Below are positions 43,601 through 58,600 of a stretch of 64,000 nucleotides of DNA, in pieces. The notes under the pieces are model-generated. The model ran no database searches and was not told the origin of the DNA. It was given only the letters and a program-made list of their open reading frames with translations. Source of the stretch: Alviniconcha marisindica. Taxonomy: Eukaryota; Mollusca; Gastropoda; Provannidae. Location of the stretch: positions 477,501-541,500 of the forward strand of contig JABMCL010000176.1 of NCBI GenBank assembly GCA_018857735.1. The letters are read 5' to 3'. The translations under genes were made by a program, and so were the position numbers. How positions within the stretch are numbered: position 1 is the first letter of the stretch; each line of letters begins with the position of its first letter.

Positions 43601-46600
43601 TTACGGAGGAACTAAGGCAGTGTCCTGGCAATTTCTCCTGTCTGTTGCACTCACCTGCCAGTTTTCTATGCACTTCTCCATCACAGGGTAGGACGGGAAG
43701 AAGACAAGCAGGCCGCTGGGCACCACGCGGGCAAAGTTCACTGCACACCACACATGACAGTACATCCCCATGCATCACCATACATCCCCACGCATCACAG
43801 TACATCCCCATGCATCACCGTACATCCCCACGCATCACAATACATCATCATGGGCAGGAGAAGCTACAGCAGTCCCGCTTCCCAGTCAGACCACCCAACA
43901 GAAAGTACTGTTTCCTGGTCAAACTACCCCACAGAAAGTACTGTTTCCTGGTCAAACTACCCCACAGAAAGTACTGTTTCCTGGTCAAACTACCCCACAG
44001 AAAGTACTGTTTCCTGGTCAAACTACCCCACAGAAAGTACTGTTTCCTGGTCAAACTACCCCACAGAAAGTACTGTTTCCTGGTCAAACTACCCCACAGA
44101 AAGTACCGTTTCCTGGTCAAACTACCCCACAGAAAGTACCGTTTCCTGGTCAAACTACCCCACAGAAAGTACCGTTTCCTGGTCAAACTACCCCACAGAA
44201 AGTACCGTTTCCTGGTCAAACTACCCCACAGAAAGTACCGTTTCCTGGTCAAACTACCCCACAGAAAGTACCGTTTCCTGGTCAAACTACCCCACAGAAA
44301 GTACAGTCTCCTGGTCAAACTACCCCACAGAAAGTACAGTCTCCTGGTCAAACTACCCCACAGAAAGTACTGTTTCCTGGTCAAACTACCCCACAGAAAG
44401 TACTGTTTCCTGGTCAAACTACCCCACAGAAAGTACTGTTTCCTGGTCAAACTACCCCACAGAAAGTACTGTTTCCTGGTCAAACTACCCCACAGAAAGT
44501 ACTGTTTCCTGGTCAAACTACCCCACAGAAAGTACTGTTTCCTGGTCAAACTACCCCACAGAAAGTACCGTTTCCTGGTCAAACTACCCCACAGAAAGTA
44601 GTCTCCTGGTCACACAAACCACTGTACTGGTGTACTTCAATAACTCTGAGCTGAAGCCCATGTTTTTAGCAGTCAAACTGCCTTTGAGAAGAATGAAAAG
44701 AAACTGTACCATTTACTGCCATGCACAAAAGGTGTGAACAAGTCTCTTACTGAGTTTTAGCCCTACCTTTCACTGAACCCTTCATACTCTGACACACCCA
44801 GCATACCTGGACTGTGTTTAAACGTGTGACACACAGAGGACAAGAAAGTACACTGAACATACCAATGCAATTGCCCAGGGAGGACTGGTAGGAGTCTGTG
44901 AACCTGAAAATACCAGATACAGCTGTCCGTAAACACAGGATAGGTAACCTGAACACAACAGATACAGCTGTTGTCAGCAAACAAGGGATGGGGAACCCAA
45001 CCACACCAGATACAGCCGTCAGTAAACACAGGATGGGGAACCTGAACACACTGGATACAGCTGTCAGCAAACAAGGGATGGGGAACCGGAACACACCAGA
45101 TACAGCCGTCAGTAAACACAGGACGGAAAATCTGAACAGATAGGGATGGAGAACCTGACCACACCAGATACAACTGTCAGTAAACAAGGGATGGGGAACC
45201 CGAACACACCAGATACAACTGTCAGTAAACAAGGGATGGGGAAACTGAACACACCAGATACAGCCGTCAGTAAACAAGGGATGAGGAACCCGAACACACC
45301 AGATACAGCAGTCAGTAAACACAGGACAGAGAATCTGAACAGATACAGCCATCAGCAAACACAGGATGGGGAACCTGAACACACCAGATACAGCCGTCAG
45401 TAAACACAGGACAGAGAATCTGAACAGATACAGCCGTCAGTAAACACAGGATGGGGAACCTGAACACACCAGATACAGCCGTCAGTAAACACAGGACAGA
45501 GAATCTGAACAGATACAGCCGTCAGTAAACACAGGATGGGGAACCTGAACACACCAGATACAGCCGTATCTGGAACTGAGCGTGGTGCCATCAGGCCTGT
45601 ACTTGACTGACTGACCTGTTCTGATAGCTGGAGTTGAGCGTGGTGCCATCAGGTCCACAGGCTAGAGTGCCCACCCACACCTGCTGCTTTTCTATCACAT
45701 GAGGGTTCTCCAAGCGCACGCTGAATGGTCTGGTCAACAGATCAAAAACACGGATTGAACATACAACTCCAGCAGCAACGCACCCACACTTACACTAACA
45801 GCAACACAGCCACACTAACAGAACTATACCTGCACTAACTGCAACGCATCCACACTTACAGAAATGCACCCACACTAACAGCAGCACACCTGCACTACCA
45901 GCAACATACACTAACTGCAGCACAACCACACCCACAGCAACATACCCACTTTAACAGCAACACACCCACACTTACAGCAAGACACCCACAAAACCTGCAA
46001 CACATCCACACAAACATACCCACACTTACAGCAATACATCCACAATAACTGCAACACACCCATACCCACAGCAACATGCCCACATTAACAGCAACGCACC
46101 CACACTTACAGCAACGCACCCATGCTAACAGCAGCACACATGCACTACCAGCAACATACACTAAATGCAGCACACCCACACCCACAGCAACATACCCACA
46201 TTAAGAACAACACACCCACACTTACAGCAATACACCCACAATAACTGCAGCACACCCATACCCACAGCAACATACCCACATTAAGAGCAACACACCCACA
46301 CTTACAGCAATACACCCACAATATCTGCAGCACACCCATACCCACATTAAGTGCAACACACCCACACTTACAGCAATACACCCACAATAACTGCAGCACA
46401 CCCATACCCACAGCAATGCATCCACACTGCCAGCAACATGCCCACACTTAACATTACACTGCCATGGGTTTTTTGTCACTGACAGAAATGATGGTCAGTT
46501 TTAGTCACTGTAAAGGACTAGGTTTATTAACCATGCTTTAACAGTTACCATGAAGATCTTTGTGTATTTGACCTGGTTCAACATGACCTGGTTTGATGCA

Positions 46601-49600
46601 AGTTAGATCCAGCATGTATCAGTTGTCTGGCATGCATCAGTTGTCCAGCTGATACAAGTTACATCCGACATGTATTCATTGTCCAGCTGATGCAAGTTAG
46701 TTCCGACATGTATCCGTTATCCCAAATTCATCGGTTGTCCAGCTCATACAAGTTAGATCCGACATGTACCCGTCGTCCAGCTGATGCAAGTTAGATCCGG
46801 CAAGTATCAGTTGTCTGGCTGATGCAAGTTAGATCCGGCAAGTATCAGTTGTCTGGCATGTATCAGCTTTCCAGCTGATGCAAATTAGATCCGACATGTA
46901 TCAGTTGTCCGACATGTATCGGTTGTCCAGCTGATACAAGTTAGATCCAACATGCATCTGTCGTCCAGCTGATGCAAGTTAGATACGACATGTATCAGTT
47001 GTCCAGCTGATACAAGTCAGATCCAACATGTACCGGTTCTTCAGCTCATGCAAGTTAGATCCGGCATGTATCAGTTATAGGGCATATATCAGTTGTGAAA
47101 CTGATGTTCAGTTATAGGGCATATATAAGTTGTCAAACTGATGCAAGTTAGATCCGGCATGTATCAGATCTCTGGCTGATGCAAGTTAGATCTTGCACGT
47201 TGCATGTATCAGTTGTCAAACTGATGCAAGATAGATCCAACATGTATCGATTGTCCAGCTGATGCAAGTTAGATCCGACATATATCCGTTGTCCGGCATG
47301 TATCTGTTGTCCAGCTGGTGTGAGTTAGATCCGACATGTATCAGTTGTCACGTATGTATCAGTTGTCCAGCTAATACAAGTTAGATCCGACATGTAGCTG
47401 TTGTACAGCTGATGCAAGTTAGATCCGACATGTATCAGTTGTCTGGCATTTTATCAGTTGTCCAGCTGATACAAGTTAGATCCAACATGTATCCATTGTC
47501 CAGATGATGCAAGTTAGATTTGACATGTATCAGTTGTCCCGTATCAGTTGTCGAGCTGATTCAAGTTAGATCTGGCATGTATCAGTTGTCCGGCATATAT
47601 ATCAGTTGTCCAGCTGATGTAACACACATTAGATCGGACTGTTTTAGCTGTCTGGCTGGTGCAAGATATATCCGGTATGTATCAGCTGTCTGGCAGAACA
47701 AGTGAGATCCGTTAAGTATCAGCTGTCCAGCTGGCACAAGTGAAATCCGGTGCGTATCAAACCAGAGAGTTGTAGAAGGGACAAAGGGCACCATATGCAA
47801 TGCAGAATACTTCTGCTTAGCTGCTGTTTCATATTAGACTTGACCCTTTAAAACTGACCAGGAACCCTCTAAAAGTTGTAGCAGGGAGTCCCATGGACCT
47901 CCTTAAAATACTTGCTGATGGGAGCCCTGATAGTGACCATGGAGACTCCACGAAGGAGCATTTAGCTGGTACTTACATCTGCATTTCCGCTGTGAAGGAT
48001 TCAATGGGCGACAGGGTGCCGCTGGTCAAGATGATGGACTTGACCCCCTGGCGCATCAGGTCCAGCATGCTGTAGCCAGGACTGAAGCACCAGTAACTCA
48101 GCACTCGCTCTGTCAGACACAGGTCAACCACAGTATAACACTAGGGCCACATCATGCTGCTTGTCTCTAAGTTCAGCATTATGTACAGCACTCGCTCTGT
48201 CAGACACAGGTCAACCACAGTATAACACTAGGGCCACATCATGCTGCTTGTCTCTAAGTTCAGCATGATGTACAGCACTCGCTCTGTCAGACACAGGTCA
48301 GCCACAGTATAACACTAGGGCCACATCATGCTGCTTAAGTCCAGCATGCTGTAGCCAGGGCTGAAGCACCAGTAACTCAGCACTGGCTCTGTCAGATACA
48401 AGTCAACCACAGTATAACTCAGCACTGGCTCTGTCAGATACAAGTCAATGGTAGCACACATCAGCACGACACCACAAACTCTGATAAAGACCCAAGCATT
48501 AAAGCACGGGCTGAGATGGTAGTTAGTTCTGGGATTCTAACATGGTGCCAACCGTTAGTTCTGGGATTCTAACATGGTGCCAACCACACAGGGTCACCTC
48601 ACGACACCCGAGCTGGGGCAGCTTTTCAGCTCCCTACAAAAAAATGAACATTTATCATCTTCTCTCTTTTAAATACTTGTTCCTTTGTTTTTGGACACTA
48701 ACAGCTTAGATGTGACTGCAGTGTCTGATGTCTGTAAGAAGGCTCACACCGGAGTGGCAGTCCCTGCTGCAGTCTTTTCATAAACAGCAGACATTGCAGA
48801 TCCACCTGAACTGTTGCTGTCCGAAACACAAAGTCCACAGCCTTCCGAGACTGAAGGATACCTAGCTACCAATGCTGCAAGAGTGACCAAAGCAAAGGAT
48901 GCGTGTTTGAGCTGTTTCCAGAGAGGAGTGGCACTCGCCTGCTTTTTCCTTGCCCCCAGCTGAGGCCCAGGAATCCGCCTTCTTCCGCCTCTGAGTGGGG
49001 CCCTCCTTCAGCTCAATGTGAACCTGCACACAACAGTCTCTCAGCACTGCATGCACACCACCGACTGGCACACCGTCACACAGCCAGCGACACACACACT
49101 ACAGACCACCGACTGGCACACCATCACATAGCCAGCCACACACACACTACAGACCACAGCCTGGCACACCATCACACAGCCAGCGACACATCACTACACA
49201 GCCAGCCACACACACACTACAGACCACAGACTGGCACACCATCACATCGCCAGCGACACATCACTACACAGCCAGCCACACACACACACTACAGACCACA
49301 GACTGGCACACCATCACATAGCCAGCGACACACACACTACAGACCACAGCCTGGCACACCATCACACAGCCAGCGACACATCACTACACACCACAGACTG
49401 GCACACCATCACACAGCCAGCGACACATCACTACACAGCCAGCCACACACACACTACAGACCACAGACTGGCACACCATCACACAGCCAGCGACACATCA
49501 CTACACAGCCAGCCACACACACACTACAGACCACAGCCTGGCACACCATCACACAGCCAGCGACACATCACTACACAGCCAGCCACACACACACTACAGA

Positions 49601-52600
49601 CCACAGACTGGCACACCATCACACAGCCAGCGACACATCACTACACAGCCAGCCACACACACACTACAGACCACAGACTGGCACACCATCACATAGCCAG
49701 CGACACATCACTACACAGCCAGCCACACACACTACACACCACCGACTGGCACACCATCACACAGCCAGCAACACATCACTACACAGCCAGCCACACACAC
49801 ACTACACACCACCGACTGGCACACCATCACATAGCCAGCGACACACACACTACAGACCACAGACTGGCACACCATCACATAGCCAGCGACACACACACTA
49901 CAGACCACAGACTGGCACACCATCACACAGCCAGCCACACACACACTACAGACCACAGACTGGCACACCATCACATAGCCAGCGACACATCACGACACAG
50001 CCAGCCACACACACACACTACAGACCACAGCTGGCACACCATCACATAGCCAGCACACATCACTACACAGCCAGCCACACACACTACAACCACGACTGGC
50101 ACACCATCACATAGCCAGCTACACATCACTACACAGCCAGCCACACAACACACTACAGACCACAGCCTGGCACACCATCACATAGCCAGCTACACATCAC
50201 TACACAGCCAGCCACACACACACACTACAGACCACAGCCTGGCACACCATCACATAGCCAGCTACACATCACTACACAGCCAGCCACACACACACACTAC
50301 AGACCACAGACTGGCACACCATCACATAGCCAGCGACACATCACTACACAGCCAGCCACACATACACACTACAGACCACAGCCTGGCACACCATCACATA
50401 GCCAGCAACACATCACTACACAGCCAGCCACACACACACACTACAGACCACAGACTGGCACACCATCACATAGCCAGCTATACATCACTACACAGCCAGC
50501 CACACACACACACACACTACACACCACAGACTGGCACACCATCACATAGCCAGCTACACATCACTACACAGCCAGCCACACACACACACACTGACACACA
50601 ACAGTCTCTCAGCACTGCACGCACACCACAGACTGGCACACCATCACACAGCCAACCACACACACACACTACAGACCACAGACTGGCACACCATCACACA
50701 GCCAACCACACACACACACTACACACCACAGACTGGCACACCATCACATAGCCAGCTACACATCACTACACAGCCAGCTACACACACATGCATACACATA
50801 CTGACACACACTACAGACCACAGACTGGCACACCATCACACAGACAGCTATACATCACTATAGAGCTAGCTACACACACACACACACTACAAACCACAGA
50901 CTGACACATCACTACACAGCCAACACCACATCACTACACAGCCAACACATTAACTACACAGCCAACACCACATCACTACACAGCCAACAAATCACTACAC
51001 ATCAGTACAGTCAGCACCACATTACTACACAGTCAACAACACAGCCAACACCACATCACTACACAGCCAATAATACACCACTACACAGCCAGCTACACAT
51101 CACTACACACACAGCAGCCCCTCCCAGAGCAAAACATGCAGTGCACTGATGGACACATCACTTAAAGGCCATCTGAGAAGGAGAGGCAAATGGGGAGACC
51201 TGAGAAAATGAAGCAACCAGCGCCTACACCTGTTGCACCATTACCGACAGCAGGTAAAGCGTACAGCTACAGAGACAAGGCTGAAAATACGTCTTTTTTA
51301 ATTTATTTTTTACCAACCAACCATGCAAATCTTTAAAATATTTAAAAAATAAATAAAAATGTCTTGACCTTAAAATAAAAAAATGAAGCTAAAATTCCCA
51401 CTGCATGGTACATGTACCTGGCCCAAAACGGCCGTGCATAGGAACTGGGTGCTCACCTTGTAATGCTGGGCCAGGGACTGCCTGTGCTGACTGACTGAGG
51501 CATCATCACCTGGCTCTTGGTTAAAGATGATCTGCAATTGAAAATGTACCCCTCTTCAATCTATGAGCCTCCACAGCATCAAGAAAGGTGCAGGTTTAAA
51601 CCTATTTCACTACGGCTGTTAGAGTTACATCCATGTGTGTGTGTGAGATGAGGTTATAACTATATGCTTGACCCGATGCGTCTGTGGCACATGTATATAT
51701 TTTGTATTAGTTGTAAATGTTGTTAGTAACTGCAAAGCGCTACTGCTCTATGAACACTCACTGAGCGCCTCATCTCCAGATGAGCCCTAAGGCAGTAAGT
51801 GCTTCACAATGGCAACTATAGCGCTGTTCTCAGCTTCCATGCTGACCCACTGCGCTCTAGTCGTATGCCACTCTGAATGAGTGCCTGGAGCTTAACACAG
51901 CACCTTTTGAAATATCCACCAAGGTGATGTACACAGCACCTTTTGAGATATTCACCAAGGTGATGTACACAGCACCTTTTGAAATATCCACCAATGTGAT
52001 GTACACAGCACTTTTTGAAATATCCACCAATGTGATGTACACAGCACCTTTTGAAATATCCACCAATGTGATGTACACAGCACCTTTTGAAATATCCACA
52101 AAGGTGATGTACACAGCACCTTTTGAAATATCCACAAAGGTGATGTACACAGCATCTTTAAAAATATCCACCAAGGTGATGTACACAGCTCCTTTTAAAA
52201 TATCCACCAAGGTGATGTACACAGCTCCTTTTAAAATATCCACCAAGGTGATGTACACAGCTCCTTTTAAAATATCCACCAAGGTGATGTACATGCACTG
52301 CTGTTTGGTTGTTACACGACCATCACCCTCTGACAGCTGAGCTGCCAGTCAGCACCTGTATACAGTCAGCACCTGCATACAAACACAGTCAGCACCTGCA
52401 TACAAACACAGTCAGCACCTGCATACAAACACAGTCAACGCCAGCATACAAACATAATCAGCGCCAGCATACAAACACAGTCAGCGCCAGCATACAAACA
52501 TAGCGCCAGCATACAAACACAGTCAGCGCCTGTATACACACACAGTCAGCACCTGAATACAAACACAGTCAGCGCCTGCATACACAGCACCTGCATAAAA

Positions 52601-55600
52601 AGTCAGTGCCTGCATACACAGTCAGCGCCTGCATATACACACAGTCAGCGCCTGTATACACACAGTCAGCGCCTGCATACATACACAGTCAGCGCCTGCA
52701 TACAAACACAGTCAGCGCCTGCATACAAACAGTCAGCGCCTGCATACAAACACAGTCAGCGCCTGCATACATACACAGTCAGCGCCTGCATACATACAGT
52801 CAGTACCTGCATACAAACACAGTCAGTACCTGCATACAAACACAGTCAGCGCCTGCATCCAAACACAGTCAGCACCCGCACAGTCAACGCCTGCATACAA
52901 ACACAGTCAGCGCCTGCATACAAACACAGTCAGCGCCTGCATACAAACACAGTCAGCGCCTGCATACAAACACAGTCAGCGCCTGCATACAAACACAGTA
53001 AAAGCGCCTGCATTACAAGCACAGTGGCAGCCCATGAACCTGTCAATGCCCCCAAACAAGTGCATGTCCTGGCAGTCGAGCCATTTGAAATTGTGCATGT
53101 CTAAGGGGGCGGACTACTGCCCAAAGGGGTCAACAGGAGTGTCCCCCCAAGGCTGTGATACAGTGAAATGTGCAAAGGAGTCCCCCCAAGGCTGTGATAC
53201 AGTGAAATGTGCAAAGGAGTCCCTCCCAAGGCTGTGATGCAGTGAAATGTGCAAAGGAGTCCCCCCAGGCTGTGATGCAGTGAAATGTGCAAAGGAGTCC
53301 CCCCAAGGCTGTGATGCAGTGAAATGTCAAAGGAGTCCCCCCCAGGCTGTGATGCAGTGAAAGTGCAAGGAGTCCCCCAGGCTGTGATGCAGTGAAATGT
53401 CAAAGGAGTCCCCCCCCCGCTGTGATGCAGTGAAATGTGCAAGGAGTCCCCCCACCACCCCAGGCTGTGATGCAGTGAAATGTACAAAGGAGTCCCCCCC
53501 CAGCTGTCCGCAGCGAGCCCCCCAAGGCTGTGATACAGTGAAATGTGTCCCCCAAGGCTGTGATGCAGTGAAATGTGCAAAGGAGTCCCCCCCAAGGCTG
53601 TGATACAGTGAAATGTGCAAAGGAGTCCCTCCCAAGGCTGTGATACAGTGAAATGTCAAAGGACTCCCCCCCCAGGCTGTGATGCAGTGAAATGTCAAAG
53701 GAGTCCCCCCCCCCCCAAGGCTGTGATACAGTGAAATGTGTCCCCCCCAAGGCTGTGATGCAGTGAAATGTGCAAAGGAGTCCCTCCCAAGGCTGTGATG
53801 CAGTGAAATGTGCAAAGGAGTCCCCCCCAAGGCTGTGATGCAGTGAAACGTGTCCAGCAGAAGAGCAGTCACTATACCTTCAAAGCATCCACCACCTTGG
53901 ACAGTCCTGCTCCCTTGGAATGCAGCGCACCAGACGTACCTGCAGCCACAACACGTCAACAGTCAAACTGTACACAGCCAGCAGGAAAAACAGTGAAACA
54001 TACAGTTGTTCACTTGATGTGCGCACAAAAACAGCCATCCTTCTCTGCAGCTTAAGTCACTGACAGTCCCTAAACCCTCTCTCCCTATCTTGTTAAAAAA
54101 CCTAGACAAAACAAAAACATTTTCAGGCTTCTTCAAAAAACATGGTGAAAGCAACATGTCCCAAAAATTATGTACCAACATAGTTGAAATACAAAAATAT
54201 CTGAGATAATGACTGTTTGGCCCCAAGATCCTTTCACCGTCCCTTGCCACCACTGTCAAAGTGTGAAATTATCTTGTCCACCCAGTCCGACTAACAATTC
54301 CTTCACCATCCCTTACCATCAGTGTTGAAGTGGGCGACCATCTCGTCCACCCAGTCTAACAATTCCTTCACCATCCCTTACCATCAGTGTTGAAATGGGC
54401 GACCATCTCGTCCACTACGTCTGACAAACAATTCCTTCACCATCCCTTACCATCAGTGTTGAAGTGGGCGACCATCTCATCCACCCAGTCTAACAATTCC
54501 TTCACCATCCCTTACCATCAGTGTTGAAGTGGGCGACCATCTTGTCCACCCAGTCTAACAATTCCTTCACCATCCCTTACCATCAGTGTTGAAATGGGCG
54601 ACCATCTCGTCCGTCAAGTCTGACTAACAATTCCTTCACCATCCCTTACCATCAGTGTTGAAATGGGCGACCATCTCGTCCATCATGTCTAACAATTCCT
54701 TCACCATCCTTTACCATCAGTGTTGAAGTGGGCGACCATCTTGTCCATAAAGTCTGACTAATAATTCCTTCACCATCCCTTACCATCAGTGTTGAAATGG
54801 GCGACCATCTTGTCCATCAAGTCTATGACAAAAGACTTGTTGCCAAATGTGATGTTGACTTTGGCCATCAGTTCAAACATGAACCTGAAGAAAAACAACA
54901 ACAAACCCATGGAGGGATTCAGCTCGACTCTGCAGCAACCCTAGTACAGCAAAGTAAACATTTTCATGCAGAAAAAAACTTTTTTTTAAACTTATGTAAA
55001 GGAATACATGGAAAATTCACCCCATTTTGAAAAATCTGAAAATAAATGTAAACAGACCCATAGTTCTGTATTGCTAAGTTCAGAATAAACAAATCAATTT
55101 ACAACAATTATGAACTGCCTAAACATTACATTTTTTGATTATCATTGTATTAAATGCATTTTTGATGCAGTGGTGTGTGTGGGTGTGTGTGTGTGGCTGT
55201 ACATGTACATGCATGTGTGTGAGTGTATAAGTGCACGTGTGTGTGTGTGTGTGTTGAAATGGGTTGTGGAAGACTAAGACTTGGAGTTGGACCAGTGTAT
55301 TGTGCTTTCTCAATATTCACTGACATATTTACACTGCCTTAAGTGGTACACATTTTAACACCTATGACACATTGTTTCGAAGAGCTGTGCAAACTGGGCT
55401 GCTAATGCATCACCCCTGGTAAAAGGTTCACACACTCCAACCACTTGCAGTTTGAAATGAGGAAACAGAGGTCACTGTCTCCCTTAATAGCCACAGCAGA
55501 GGCAGAGGATATACAGGTGTGTTCAGCCAGTTGTGAAAAGCAACCACGGAGACAGCAGACACACAGGTATGTTCAGCCAGTTGTGAAAAGCAACCACAGA

Positions 55601-58600
55601 GACAGCGGACACACAGGTATGTTCAGCCAGTTGTGAAAAGCAACCACAGAGACAGCGGACACACAGGTATGTTCAGCCAGTTGAGAAAAGCAACCACAGA
55701 GGGAACAGCGGACACACAGGTATGTTCAGCCAGTTGTGAAAAGCAACCACAGAGGCAGCGGACACACAGGTATGTTCAGCCAGTTGTGAAAAGCAACCAC
55801 AGAGACAGCGGACACACAGGTGTGTTCAGCCAGTTGTGAAAAGCAACCACAGAGACAGAAGATAACCAGGTGTGTTCAGCCAGTTGTGAAAAGCAACCAC
55901 AGAGACAGCGGACACACAGGTGTGTTCAGCCAGTTGAGAAAAGCAGCCATAGAGACAGCGAACACACAGGTGTGTTCAGCCAGTGGTGAAAAGCAGCCAC
56001 AGAAACAGAGAACACACAGGTATGTTCAGCCAGTTGTGAAAGGTAGCCACAGAGAAAGAAAAAAGGTGGAGGAAAAACCCCATTGCAAAAACACTCACAG
56101 GCCAGGTTTGGTGGTCTCCTTGTTTCTGAGTGGCTCTGAGTCAATCAGCTCTTCCAGCTCCAGTAAGGTCTCTGCCAAATTCAAACATCCCTTCACCGTA
56201 CACACAGTCACTACAGTAAGGTCTCTGCCAAATTCAAACATCCCTTCACCGTACACACAGTCACTACAGTAAGGTCTCTGCCAAATTCAAACATCCCTTC
56301 ACCGTACACACAGTCACTACAGTAAGGTCTCTGCCAAATTCAAACATCCCTTCACCGTACACACAGTCACTACAGTAAGGTCTCTGCCAAATTCAAACAT
56401 CCCTTCACCGTACACACAGTCACCAAAGTAAGGTCTCTGACAAATTCAAACACCCCTTCACCGTACACACAGTCACTACAGTAAGGTCTCTGCCAAATTC
56501 AAACATCCCTTCACCGTACACACAGTCACTACAGTAAGGTCTCTGCCAAATTCAAACATCACTTCACCGTACACACAGTCACTACAGTAAGGACTCTGCC
56601 AAATTCAAACATCACTTCACCTTACACACTACAGTAAGGTCTGCCAAATTCAAACATCACTTCACCTTACACGCTACAGTAAGGTCTGCCAAATTCAAAC
56701 ATCATTTCACCTTACACACAACAGCAAGGTCTCTGCCAAACCCAAGCATCACTTCACCCGACACACTATGGTAAGGTCTGCCAAATGCAAACTTCACTTA
56801 CAGAAAGCAGTTGCCTCCATTATTTATCATACCAATGTACTAACCCCAAGGTCTGATTACCAACCCATCTTTCATGCATAACACTAGTGAAGTCCCTGTG
56901 ACAGGGAACTGACTTTAAATTTGTTTCAAACACACTTACTTTTCAGTCTAATGATGTCTTCAAGGGTAAATTCTGGCACTGCAAAATGACACATGGTACA
57001 CTTTACTCTTTAGTATCACAGTATCAGTTTGTGTTTTCCAAATCGTGACAGGAAAACCGTTACAATCCTGAAACACTAAATGATCACACCATGCATACAG
57101 GATTAGTGCTGCCATTTGGTGAACATGCAGCTTTTGTTCACCTGTGCCACAAACAGGATTTGACAAGTTCCCAAACATTCAGTGTCTAGTCTGTCTAGTC
57201 AGTACACACCATCTTCAAACACAAGCACTCTTGACATGTCACAATATATCTGATTTTGAATATCAAGTAAAATTTACAGGCCCTGTACAATCTCCAAAAA
57301 GAAACAAATCTTGATGCTGGACACAAAATTGGCAGCTTGCAAAGACACCCAGTTAGTAAATTTGGCAACCCCCCCCCTCCCCCCCCCCAAGAAAGAAGAT
57401 AAGAGATTAATACATACTTGCTGCCCCATCTCCAATATCACCCATGTCTGATTCTGCGCTGACCATCTCCGTCAGTCTGACCCCTAGTTGCGTGGTCTCT
57501 TCTATGGCAGTGGCCAGGTCCACAGAGCTCAGATCAAAGGATGCGCTCTCCTCACAAATCCGCTCCTGCGTTGAAGGCAGTGACATGTACTACTGACTCA
57601 CAATGAGCCCTCTGCAGCACAAGGCTGCCCAGGGCACACAACCCACTAAAACAGCACTTAGGCCGCAAGGGAAGTCATTCCATCACTTTGACCCAGTGAC
57701 GGTTTCTAAAAATAAATGTTTAGAAAAATTGCCAAAGTCATTTCCTGCAATATTTGATCAATATATATATGCAAAACTTTGTTTTTCATGCATGAAGGTT
57801 TGGGGGTGTAGACTCTGCAAGAAATCAATCAATGACCAAAAAAAGTTGAACAAGCTGTCCATTTTTTGCAACTGTGAGAATGGGACTTGCATAAACACTT
57901 GAACCAAAGACATACCTAAACACATCACCTCAAAATCAATACCCAACAGCCACCTCTGCACCTTTGTGTGACTTCGGGCATGCTGCAGGCCACCTCTGCA
58001 CCTTTGTGTGACTTTGGGCATGCCTCAAGCCACCTCTGCACCTTTGTGTGACTGGGCATGCTGCAAACCACCTCTGCACCTTTGTGTGACTTTGGGCATG
58101 CTGCAAACCACCTCTGCAACTTTGTGTGACTTTGGGCATGCTGCAAACCATCTCTGCACCTTTGTGTGACTTTGGGCATGCTGCAAACCACCTATGAACC
58201 TTTCTGTGGCTTTGGGCATGCCTCAAGCCAGTCCCTCCATCTTCTCCATTGCCTAATCATTGACTCATTGAAGACAAGCTCAAATGACTAAGTGCCAAAA
58301 GGTGGGTCTGCAATGGGTGACTTGGTTGTGCTGAGAATAAAAGATGTTTAAACAAATATTTTGTCATTAGTGTGGGTTGAATGTGTGTGAAAATGAATGA
58401 GGATATAGTTGAAATAATAGCAGCAGAAATTTTGAAGCGGTTTGGGAAATATGTCCGTTAAAGTGTGATTTTACTGCTGAAATTCAACCACGAAAAGCGA
58501 CAGTGGCACAGAGCCCGTCTCTGTCGGCGTGGTTTGGTTAAAGAAAACAAGGAAAAGTTATATTTATCACATCTGTTATGTTCGCGAAAGATCGTTTTAC

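Noticed and set aside
43393..44737. Open frames of 244-402 codons on both strands
   Set aside because: They are the 33-bp minisatellite read in several frames. Unit length divisible by three and no stop in the unit explain them; no homology or start context.
48903..50114. 403-codon + strand frame rich in His/Thr
   Set aside because: It begins in antisense to an RTEL1 exon and then runs through the CA-rich 2.1-kb minisatellite.
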